13,738 nt of DNA, from positions 1 to 13,738 of the forward strand of contig DNSU01000130.1 in assembly GCA_003499585.1 (NCBI GenBank), written 5' to 3'. Position numbers and translations under genes: made by a program. Each line of letters starts with the position of its first letter. Within the stretch, counting starts at the first letter, position 1. Of the stretch, positions 1 through 7,513 are shown piece after piece. The notes beneath the pieces were generated by a model, which saw only the letters and a list, made by a program, of their open reading frames with translations, did no database searches and was not told where the DNA came from. This stretch comes from Cyanobacteria bacterium UBA9579. GTDB taxonomy: Bacteria; Cyanobacteriota; Vampirovibrionia; Gastranaerophilales; UBA9579.

Positions 1-869
1 CCAATCATATAAGCCTGATAAAATAAATGTTGCAATATTAATATTATAGGAGCAGTGATTATAGTGAGCATAATAAACATCAAATGACTTACTAATAATC
101 CCATAATCACATGTTGATATAATATTGAGGCAAAGAAAATTAAAATTATTAAAAACCATCTTTTGATCATCCCAAGCACATCTTTATTTCTGGATACTAA
201 CAATATAATTGAATCTAATATTACATTAAGAATAAAAAACATTATTGTTATTTGTATACGCAATATACCTGTCATTGGAATATACATTATCATTGCAAAA
301 TTGATAAGTATAAGAAATAAAAGCAGATATTCTTTGTAAGCATATTTGAAAACTTTTAATATCTTCATAATTTTAAAAGAATCAAAAAATTTAAATTTTT
401 CAGAGAATGCTGTAATTGCAATAACTCCCATAATTGTGGAGCAAGTAAGCACTACTGTTAATATTCCTAGATGGAAATTGTTAGGTATAACATATCCAAC
501 CGTATGTATGATTTTATGTGCAATATTAATCCACGCAATATAAACAGGAAAAAGATAGCACAACAAGATACAGCTAAACTGTAAGCCTAGTGTAATAATA
601 TCCCATCGCTTCTTAATCAAATTGATCAAATCAAGGAGAATTTCTTCATTTTTATTAATTAAATTATTGCTAAGTTGAGATAAATATCCGCATAAAGCCA
701 AAGAAAATATGATTATACTCAATATATATGTATATATACCTGAATACGCATCGGATAGAAATCCACCAAAGAGATATATTAAAATTGTAAAAGTTCCTAG
801 CTTATACAATAAACTTTTTTCTTTCAAAAAATATGTAAAAGCTTCTTTAATATTAATACTCATATACAT
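1..869 (-). CDS. DUF4013-type multi-pass membrane protein, paralog A (C-terminus cut by window edge)
   Basis: This frame is open from the left window edge with no stop, so the protein's end is missing. About 288 residues are visible. It is very hydrophobic, with some six to eight predicted membrane segments. It starts with a KEAFTYF block and has a GYLSQLSNNLI segment, an ITAFSEKFKF...DSF block, KYAYKEYL and ILQHLFYQAY, all of which recur in the downstream paralog. The GY-L...NLI layout resembles DUF4013 membrane proteins, whose function is unknown. Compared with the paralog it carries about 55 extra residues, roughly one membrane pair, before the ILQHLFYQAY block. Three in-frame ATGs sit at 872, 869 and 863. 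The AGGAG at 877-881 fits 869 best (7-nt spacing), while alignment with the paralog's N-terminus would also allow 863. The start lies inside the 3' end of the neighbouring gene, so the two are probably translationally coupled. Confidence 0.75.
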   Translation of the reverse strand, partial: MYMSINIKEAFTYFLKEKSLLYKLGTFTILIYLFGGFLSDAYSGIYTYILSIIIFSLALCGYLSQLSNNLINKNEEILLDLINLIKKRWDIITLGLQFSCILLCYLFPVYIAWINIAHKIIHTVGYVIPNNFHLGILTVVLTCSTIMGVIAITAFSEKFKFFDSFKIMKILKVFKYAYKEYLLLFLILINFAMIMYIPMTGILRIQITIMFFILNVILDSIILLVSRNKDVLGMIKRWFLIILIFFASILYQHVIMGLLVSHLMFIMLTIITAPIILILQHLFYQAYMI

Positions 870-1665
870 CATTTAGCTCCTGCATTTTATTTACCCCTAC
901 GTTATAAGCCTGACAAAGCAAATGCTGCCAGACAAGTATTATAGGTACCTGAATTATAGAAATTATAATACTTAAAACAAGAATACCTAATTGATTATCA
1001 GAAAATAATTGAGTATGTGGCACCATAAATACAAGTATAATGCCTATTCCCATAATAGAGAAAATAAATAAATATTCTTTATGAGCATATTTAAAGATAT
1101 TTATTAATCTTTTAAGATTAAATGAATCCTTAAAATTCAGCCTTTGAGAGAACGCTGTAATAGCAATAAGAAAAAACATTAATGAAACGAAGATAATTAC
1201 TGATAGTATTGTCCAAAGTAGTATTTTTGAACGGATGATTCCTGCAACGGCAATTGTTGCTTTAAAATAAAAGCTGGATATCAAACTCATATGTGCGAGT
1301 ATATATCCTAGATCCTTAGAAAAGTAGTGATAAAGTATAAACCATATAATGGAGATAGCAAAGATAAGAAAAATATATGAAAATGTAACACTGTAATACT
1401 TAAATCCTGACAACAAAATCTTCTGAAAGCTAAAATCAGGGAGTATTTCATCTTTTTTACTAATTAAGTTATGCGCTAACAAAGCTAAATAACCACAAAT
1501 AAATATTAACAAGATTAATATACCTATTTTAAACAAGAATGATGTTTTACCAAGAAAATAGAATAAATATAAAGCATATAAAAAAATTGTAAAAATTGGT
1601 AATTTATACTTCCAGGTTTTATCTTTAAAAAAATATGTAAAAGCTTCTTTAAAACTAATATTCAT
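853..1665 (-). CDS. DUF4013-type multi-pass membrane protein, paralog B
   Basis: This is a 270-residue protein with about six hydrophobic segments (near residues 23-37, 43-66, 92-113, 148-170, 198-216 and 226-247). The N-terminal block with KEAFTYFFKDKTWKYKL, then CGYLALLAHNLI, an LPDF turn followed by a conserved SGFKYY, and later ITAFSQRLNFKDSF, matches the usual order of blocks in DUF4013 membrane proteins. That family has no assigned function; I infer only an integral inner-membrane protein. Its last 17 bp overlap the next gene when that gene starts at 869 (11 bp if it starts at 863). The two proteins share most blocks, so they are tandem duplicates. No good Shine-Dalgarno is visible before this ATG; the closest purine run is AAAAGG about 15 nt upstream. 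A 26-bp palindrome lies about 70-90 bp upstream. Confidence 0.8.
   Translation of the reverse strand: MNISFKEAFTYFFKDKTWKYKLPIFTIFLYALYLFYFLGKTSFLFKIGILILLIFICGYLALLAHNLISKKDEILPDFSFQKILLSGFKYYSVTFSYIFLIFAISIIWFILYHYFSKDLGYILAHMSLISSFYFKATIAVAGIIRSKILLWTILSVIIFVSLMFFLIAITAFSQRLNFKDSFNLKRLINIFKYAHKEYLFIFSIMGIGIILVFMVPHTQLFSDNQLGILVLSIIISIIQVPIILVWQHLLCQAYNVGVNKMQELNDVYEY
877..881 (-). promoter_or_regulatory. Shine-Dalgarno AGGAG for the first membrane protein gene
   Basis: On the minus strand AGGAG lies 4, 7 and 13 nt before the in-frame ATGs at 872, 869 and 863. It is located inside the end of the upstream paralog's coding region, which supports coupled translation and argues for one of the two earlier starts. 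Confidence 0.5.
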
Positions 1666-1731
1666 AGTAATTTATCATGCCTTTTCTAATTCAATAATCT
1701 ATTCTTAAAACCACATAATACATAGTTAATT

Positions 1732-1757
1732 TTATATTAATTTATAAATTAATATAA
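1732..1757. repeat. 26-bp perfect AT-only palindrome upstream of the membrane protein pair
   Basis: The two 13-bp halves, 1732-1744 (TTATATTAATTTA) and 1745-1757 (TAAATTAATATAA), are exact reverse complements with no spacer. Position and symmetry would suit an operator or cruciform site for the membrane protein operon starting at 1665. No flanking T-run marks it as a terminator. It consists only of A and T, so chance is not excluded. Confidence 0.6.
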
Positions 1758-1805
1758 CTTTTAATTTTTACGTAGCGATTAAATATGACTGATAGTTATA
1801 AATAC

Positions 1806-1907
1806 ATTGTCATCCTGAGCCCTTCGCCTTGCTCAGGATAAACTCCGAGAAGGATCTTATTCAGCGAATAACAATGAGATTCTTCGGCTACGCCTCAGAA
1901 TGACAAT
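1806..1907. repeat. 102-bp imperfect palindromic intergenic repeat (REP/MITE-like)
   Basis: The ends are perfect 8-bp inverted repeats, ATTGTCAT at 1806-1813 and ATGACAAT at 1900-1907, and the complementarity continues inward as YCTGAG/CTCAGA. The left arm contains a strong hairpin, ATCCTGAGC (1812-1820) pairing with GCTCAGGAT (1831-1839). The central part pairs GAAGGATCT with AGATTCTTC and TTATTC with GAATAA around a short AGC loop. The element is visibly more GC-rich than its flanks. CTGAGG-CGAAGAATCT palindromes of this style are scattered in many bacterial genomes, so I treat it as a non-autonomous dispersed repeat. No other copy lies in this window. Confidence 0.65.
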
Positions 1908-1956
1908 ACCTCAATTATTGTAGATAGTTTCAAACAGTGCTTTACGCATTGCAACT

Positions 1957-1990
1957 AAAAAGAGTCAGGTTGAATAAACCGGACTCTTTT
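1957..1990 (-). terminator. Rho-independent terminator of the rqcP-eno operon
   Basis: Read on the minus strand, AAAAGAGTC (1990-1982) pairs with GACTCTTTT (1966-1958), with an extra inner GGTT/AACC pairing, and the stem runs into a T5 tract. It begins 15 bp after the enolase stop codon. Confidence 0.8.
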
Positions 1991-2005
1991 GTTATAGGGG
2001 TTTTC

Positions 2006-3606
<1,601 letters not shown>

Positions 3607-3703
3607 TTACTTCTTTTTTTACTTCTTAATATCTTCCTTTTTGCTTGTCATAATATACAACAAAAAGAATCTAAATAAAAGCTTGTAAAAACTCCTATAT
3701 TTT

Positions 3704-3738
3704 ACATTTATAAATGTTTGGAATGTTAAAACATTTAT
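3704..3738. repeat. Overlapping palindrome and hairpin upstream of rqcP
   Basis: ACATTTATAAATGT at 3704-3717 is a perfect 14-bp palindrome. Its right half also pairs with a third copy: ATAAATGTTT (3710-3719) with AAACATTTAT (3729-3738), a 10-bp perfect stem with a 9-nt loop. No T-run follows on either strand, so an operator or alternative RNA fold is more likely than a terminator. It is about 100 bp before the rqcP start. Confidence 0.45.
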
Positions 3739-3845
3739 CCTGAAATAGTTTTAATATTTAATTTATCCGCTGTACCAGCAATGTATTATTTGTTTTTCGC
3801 CTATAGCATTAGTATTAACTATTTAAAAATAATAAGTGTCTTTAT

Positions 3846-3894
3846 TACAATATTGTAAATAAGTGTAAAGTTTACGCTAAAAAATAGCACACTT
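3846..3894. repeat. Cluster of short palindromes before the candidate small RNA
   Basis: TACAATATTGTA (3846-3857) is a perfect 12-bp palindrome. Next comes GTAAAGTTTAC, an 11-bp dyad. AAGTGT at 3861-3866 pairs with ACACTT at 3889-3894, and a further AAGTGT lies near 3835. The cluster ends about 17 bp before the TATAAT at 3911, where an activator or repressor could act. Confidence 0.4.
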
Positions 3895-3910
3895 TTAATT
3901 TCTTTAGTTT

Positions 3911-3916
3911 TATAAT
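3911..3916 (+). promoter_or_regulatory. Possible -10 element TATAAT for the candidate small RNA
   Basis: A consensus TATAAT lies about 6-8 nt before the first hairpin of the candidate RNA. No convincing TTGACA-like -35 lies at 16-18 nt upstream, so any activity would need an activator or be weak. Confidence 0.3.
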
Positions 3917-3920
3917 AACT

Positions 3921-3992
3921 GTCATAGAAAGATATGACCTCTAACTCTCTATTTTGGACTTAAACCTCTAACCCCCTTGGAGGTTTTTTTTT
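3921..3992 (+). ncRNA. Candidate trans-acting small RNA of about 70 nt
   Basis: Between two divergent genes, a plus-strand intrinsic terminator has no upstream coding gene, which implies a short non-coding transcript. It would begin with the hairpin GTCATA-GAAAGA-TATGAC (3921-3938), continue with a CT-rich single-stranded stretch, and end at the terminator stem with a T9 tract. ACCTCTAA occurs twice, at 3937-3944 and 3964-3971; the second copy is partly inside the terminator stem. This octamer is complementary to TTAGAGGT, which covers the Shine-Dalgarno of hydA in this window. A C-rich unpaired segment that matches Shine-Dalgarno sequences is typical of translational-repressor sRNAs in low-GC bacteria. 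I do not recognise a known RNA family. A leader or attenuator of an undetected gene is the alternative. Confidence 0.4.
3962..3992 (+). terminator. Rho-independent terminator, plus strand
   Basis: AAACCTC (3962-3968) pairs with GAGGTTT (3980-3986) around an 11-nt loop, and the T tract spans 3984-3992. The reverse orientation has no T-run after the stem, so it acts rightward only. No coding gene lies just upstream on this strand. Confidence 0.7.
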
Positions 3993-4172
3993 GCTTATTT
4001 TACGGTTTTTCAGGATAAATCAATAAAATATATACTTACAACAGCGGTTTAAGTAGTAAACTGCATAATAAAAAATACTTATACTATATTTTAGAAAGTC
4101 CGAGGATTGATGCAAATACCAGATTAGCAGACTATGATGCTGGTTAGCTATAAAATCTGAAGAATAATATAT

Positions 4173-5138
4173 ATGTATAATATTTCTGTAATAATTCCTG
4201 TCATAGAAGAATTTAAAGATTTAAATAAAATAATTCAATCAGTACTAAATCAGAATTATCAGGATTTTCAGGTGATTGTGGTTTCAAACTGTAAAATTGA
4301 AAAGCCTGTTGTTGACCCTAGAATTCAGTATATTAACCTTTATTACGCCAAAAATATACCGGAATTGCTAAATAAAAGTATTAACTACATTAATACTGAG
4401 CTGACCTGTTTTATTAATCCTAATGACCTGCTGCTCTATAACGCTCTTGAATTAAGGCTTCAAAAATTCAGAAATAATCACGCTTTAGTGGCATGTTATG
4501 GTTTTGGATTTGATACTGATTGTGATTATCAGGTTAAATGCAATCATAACTATGAATATTTCTATAATAATGAAAATTTGCCGAGTAATAATTTAAAATC
4601 AGTCCTACAAGGAGACATTAGGCCGACCATATCATCTTTAATGATAAAAACTGAGATTCTAAAGCAGCTTTGCTTTAATGAAAATCTTAAGTTTAATTAT
4701 GATTGGGATTTCTTTATAAAACTGTTTAAATCCTTTGGTGATAATACTTATCAACTAAAAGAAGCGATTTATTTATCAAAAAACGAAGCAGAAACTGTTA
4801 AACAATATAATAAAAGCTTCTTTATTAAATATGTAAAAGAGACCCTCTCAATATTAGATACATTTTTTGAAGAAACTTTGTTATATAAGCCAATCGAAGC
4901 TAAGTACAAGATATATAAAGATAATTATTCCAGATTTTTTACTGCATTAACAGAACATTTTCCCGGTGATCATTTATTGAGAATTTACTTATTAACATCC
5001 TATATCAGGAAAAATAATGAGTTCGGGAATAAGATTCTTGATTTCTGGTTTTTATCACTATTATTAAACAGCTTGATAGCTACAAATAAATCCGAAGTTC
5101 TGAAAAATCTAAATTTGTCTAAAAAAGCCGGTTATTAA
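4173..5138 (+). CDS. Divergent GT-A fold (family 2-like) glycosyltransferase
   Basis: This is a 321-residue protein. The N-terminal strand ISVIIPV, the QSVLNQNYQDFQVIVV helix-strand and the late YDWDFFIKLF block are the standard skeleton of family 2 glycosyltransferases. It probably transfers a sugar from a nucleotide donor to a surface glycan at the cytosolic membrane face; the substrate cannot be told. Two catalytic signatures are altered. The usual nucleotide-binding DD.S after strand 2 reads SNCK (38-41), and the usual metal-binding DXD reads NPND (82-85), keeping only the last acidic residue. Compare the canonical DDKS and HSDD of the gene at 8904. Activity is therefore uncertain. No strong Shine-Dalgarno is visible, only GAAG about 11 nt upstream. 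The folP gene follows after 57 bp on the same strand. No terminator is visible between them. Confidence 0.75.
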   Translation: MYNISVIIPVIEEFKDLNKIIQSVLNQNYQDFQVIVVSNCKIEKPVVDPRIQYINLYYAKNIPELLNKSINYINTELTCFINPNDLLLYNALELRLQKFRNNHALVACYGFGFDTDCDYQVKCNHNYEYFYNNENLPSNNLKSVLQGDIRPTISSLMIKTEILKQLCFNENLKFNYDWDFFIKLFKSFGDNTYQLKEAIYLSKNEAETVKQYNKSFFIKYVKETLSILDTFFEETLLYKPIEAKYKIYKDNYSRFFTALTEHFPGDHLLRIYLLTSYIRKNNEFGNKILDFWFLSLLLNSLIATNKSEVLKNLNLSKKAGY

Positions 5139-5195
5139 TATGTGCATTTTCAGGAAAATATTTAGCAATTACTATTTATTATGTAAAATGTTAGA

Positions 5196-6410
5196 ATGCA
5201 AAATAATTTTTATATAAGAAAAATAACTCCGCAAAGTGCAGAAAAAGTCATGGAAGATGTAGGATTTGATAAACACTACATCAAAACGGCCTTATCTAAA
5301 TATAGATTCGAACTAATTAAAATTCATAATCTTAGCTCACCGGCAGCCAGCATATTAAAGCAGCTTGCCCTATCAGTTGGAGCTGATGCCGCTGTTCATA
5401 GAGAAGTAATTACCTGCAAAGTAGAGAAATCAGATGTGCTTTTAGGCTGCACTCAAGCACAGTTAAAAGAATTAGCTGAAAAACTAAAGTATCAGCCTTT
5501 TAAATTAAAAGAGATTTCTTCATTACTGCTTGATCTATCAATAGCTGAGAATATTTCACCATTACAAGTTCGTGATACTACTTTTGACTGGAATAAAAAA
5601 ACCTATATAATGGGCATTCTCAATGTAACTCCCGATTCTTTCTCTGATGGAGGTAAATTTTTAAATACTGATGCTGCGATTAATCGAGCAAGGATGATGA
5701 TTCAGCAAGGTGCAGATATTATTGATATTGGTGGAGAATCAACAAGACCGGGAGCTGAAGAAGTATCAGTTACAGAAGAATTAAATAGAGTATTACCTGT
5801 AATCAGAGCTATCAGAGAAGAAAATAGATCTGTTATTATCAGCATCGACACCAGAAATTCAGAAGTAGCTAAAGAAGCTGTTATAAATGGTGCAGATATA
5901 GTAAATGATGTTTCAGGATTTAATTGGGACCCTGAGATGATTAATGCTGTAGCTGAATTACAATGCCCTGTTATTATTATGCATAGCCTTTCAGACCCTA
6001 AAACAATGCAAGTTAATCCTACATATCCGGAAAATGTTGTCGATTCAGTATATAAAAGCTTATACGAAAAAACTCAAAAGGCACTCTTAGCAGGGATTCA
6101 AAAAGAAAATATTATAATTGATCCAGGTATTGGATTTGGAAAAACCCTTGAACATAATATCGAGATTGTTCAGAGAATAAGCGAATTTAAATCTTTAGGC
6201 TATCCTTTACTAGTTGGTGTATCTAGAAAATCCGTAATTGCAAGGATTCTTGAGCTTCCACCAGAAGAAAGAGAAGAAGCAAATATTGCTCTTAATTCCT
6301 ATCTGGCTTCAAATGGCGTAAATATAATCAGAGTTCATGACGTAGAAAAGCATTTCAAGGCATTTAAGGTTATGGATAAAATAATAAAAAATGTAACTTT
6401 TAATTATTAA
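5196..6410 (+). CDS. folP: Dihydropteroate synthase, long form with N-terminal extension
   Basis: It condenses p-aminobenzoate with dihydropterin pyrophosphate in folate synthesis, in the cytosol. The TIM-barrel domain spans about residues 137-398 with all hallmark motifs: NVTPDSFSDGG (143-153 region), GGESTRPGA (179-187), SIDTR with Asp218, NDVSGF with Asn237, DPGIGFGKT (309-317), GVSRKS with Lys345, and RVHD at 379-382. The first 130 or so residues form an extra domain containing GADAAVHREVITCKVEKSD. Such long forms, near 400 residues, occur in various anaerobes; typical stand-alone enzymes are about 270-280. The role of the extension is not known to me. The ATG used lacks a clear Shine-Dalgarno. 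Sulfonamide resistance cannot be judged from this. Upstream is a glycosyltransferase, and no other folate gene is in view. Confidence 0.96.
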   Translation: MQNNFYIRKITPQSAEKVMEDVGFDKHYIKTALSKYRFELIKIHNLSSPAASILKQLALSVGADAAVHREVITCKVEKSDVLLGCTQAQLKELAEKLKYQPFKLKEISSLLLDLSIAENISPLQVRDTTFDWNKKTYIMGILNVTPDSFSDGGKFLNTDAAINRARMMIQQGADIIDIGGESTRPGAEEVSVTEELNRVLPVIRAIREENRSVIISIDTRNSEVAKEAVINGADIVNDVSGFNWDPEMINAVAELQCPVIIMHSLSDPKTMQVNPTYPENVVDSVYKSLYEKTQKALLAGIQKENIIIDPGIGFGKTLEHNIEIVQRISEFKSLGYPLLVGVSRKSVIARILELPPEEREEANIALNSYLASNGVNIIRVHDVEKHFKAFKVMDKIIKNVTFNY

Positions 6411-6452
6411 GATAACAATAATTTGCATTTAACAAGCTTAATACAATCAATA

Positions 6453-6599
6453 ATGCAACAAAAATCATATATACATGAGAAGAAAATGCAACCTATTACT
6501 TTAGTCAAAGTTAACAGTACTGACCCATTTAAAATTGCAAAAAATCCAATTGGTTCAGATTCCATGGTATTAGGCAGTGTTAAAGGGCAAAAAATTTAA
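6453..6599 (+). CDS. Possible 48-residue small protein
   Basis: An ATG-to-TAA frame of 49 codons lies in the gap between folP and a convergent gene. The predicted peptide is basic, has no signal peptide or membrane segment, and ends in VLGSVKGQKI. A second in-frame ATG (codon 12) is preceded closely by GAGAAG, so a 37-residue version starting MQPITLV is possible. Its 3' end overlaps the candidate terminator of the convergent gene. I recognise no family, and it may be a chance frame. Confidence 0.3.
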   Translation: MQQKSYIHEKKMQPITLVKVNSTDPFKIAKNPIGSDSMVLGSVKGQKI

Positions 6600-6626
6600 A
6601 TCAGTTAGCAAACATAATAGATTTAA
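6589..6626 (-). terminator. Weak candidate terminator of the coiled-coil gene
   Basis: On the minus strand TTAAATC (6626-6620) pairs with GATTTAA (6602-6596) across a 17-nt loop, and a T6 run follows after one base. It begins 5 bp past the stop codon. The stem is nearly all A-T, so the call is tentative. Confidence 0.35.
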
Positions 6627-6630
6627 CAGC

Positions 6631-7245
6631 TTAATTAATATCACACCAGCCAAATACAGACCTGAACGCACCAGGCTCAGGGGATGTCAGGATATTTTTT
6701 CTTACCAGATAATTGGCTCTTGATGAAATTTCTTTTAATTCTACATCCTCAAAACCCTTGCCGGATTTAGGCTGCTTTACCTTGTTATCTACCAGATATT
6801 TCTTTATATCTGCAGTTGTACCTTGCCCTGAATTAAAAATTATACCTTTATAGATTTCATAATTTAAATTATTATTTGTACGCAAATAATTTTTGACTTG
6901 AGAAATTGCTTGATCAGGTAAAAATATCTTACGTGAATTATCGTCATTATCCTTACTTACGTTGACTGCAATTTTGACTTCATTATCTTCAATGTCATTA
7001 CTAATATCTTCATTTTTATTACGTGCGTTTTTATTAACGTCTGAATTTTTTACTAGACTTCTCAAACTAACAACTAATGAGTTTAGTTTAAATTGTTGTT
7101 CTTTAAGTTCAACTAATTTTTTTTGACATTGTTCTAAATAAGTTATTTCCGGCTGAATTTTTAAAAGCTCTTCTTCTGCTTCAGTTATTAAGCTTTGGAT
7201 TCTTTCATTACTTGCGATGGACTCAACTTTTAATTCTGTTTTCAT
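6631..7245 (-). CDS. Unrecognised protein: N-terminal coiled coil, acidic linker, possible C-terminal winged helix
   Basis: I do not recognise this 204-residue protein. Residues about 5-68 are charged, heptad-like helix (EAEEELLKIQ, LEQCQKKLVELKEQ) that would form a coiled coil. Residues 69-105 are Asn/Asp/Lys-rich and probably disordered. Residues 108-204 look globular, with GTTADIKKYL, a KEISSRANYLVRKNIL helix and a GAFRSVFGW end. That order, helix then recognition-like helix then beta wing, suggests a winged-helix DNA-binding fold, but this is inference. No membrane segment or signal peptide is seen. The start is well supported by GAGGAT at 7252-7257, 6 nt upstream. It is divergent from the methyltransferase gene, and the shared upstream region carries repeated TGACGT sites that a DNA-binding product of this gene could recognise. 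Confidence 0.7.
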   Translation of the reverse strand: MKTELKVESIASNERIQSLITEAEEELLKIQPEITYLEQCQKKLVELKEQQFKLNSLVVSLRSLVKNSDVNKNARNKNEDISNDIEDNEVKIAVNVSKDNDDNSRKIFLPDQAISQVKNYLRTNNNLNYEIYKGIIFNSGQGTTADIKKYLVDNKVKQPKSGKGFEDVELKEISSRANYLVRKNILTSPEPGAFRSVFGWCDIN

Positions 7246-7367
7246 ATTTATATCCTCATATACTGCATTAATTAAATTAATTATACAATAAGACGTAAGA
7301 AAATTGAATACATGATTTAGATTAAAAAAAATAAAATGTTTATGTCAGTTTTATTTCTAACGCCAAT

Positions 7368-7458
7368 TGACGTGATAAATATTATGACGTTAATTAATGT
7401 TTTTATTGTTAAAAAATACTCTAAATATGACGTAACTTTTATACAATTTTTAACGTCA
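7368..7458. promoter_or_regulatory. Cluster of four TGACGT sites in a divergent promoter region
   Basis: TGACGT occurs at 7368-7373, 7385-7390 and 7428-7433 on the plus strand and at 7453-7458 on the minus strand. The longer form TGACGTTAA appears exactly at 7385-7393 and, inverted, at 7450-7458. A further copy lies inside the methyltransferase gene at 7672-7680, and a near copy AGACGTTAA lies on the minus strand at 7034-7042 inside the coiled-coil gene. In such AT-rich DNA this hexamer should be rare, so clustering suggests a protein-binding operator. No known factor is assigned. Confidence 0.45.
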
Positions 7459-7513
7459 GATTTCAATCATTTGATATATAATTATAGCGATCAAAATTAT
7501 TTGAGAGTTTATA

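Larger units (their letters stand above)
3607..4172. other. 566-bp intergenic region between divergent rqcP and glycosyltransferase
   Basis: I find no full-length gene here. The region holds the palindrome group at 3704-3738, a second group at 3846-3894, a candidate small RNA with its terminator near 3911-3992, and a short open stretch at 4091-4147 lacking a start codon. Promoters for rqcP (leftward) and the glycosyltransferase (rightward) must lie here, but I cannot place them with confidence. Confidence 0.6.

Noticed and set aside
346..543. Plus-strand frame of 65 codons
   Set aside because: It lies antisense within the continuous minus-strand membrane protein gene, whose translation matches its paralog.
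4091..4147. Open stretch reading LESPRIDANTRLADYDAG before a stop, just upstream of the glycosyltransferase
   Set aside because: It looks faintly protein-like and might be a decayed gene end, but there is no start codon, it is only 18 codons long, and a stop precedes the open frame about 80 bp earlier.
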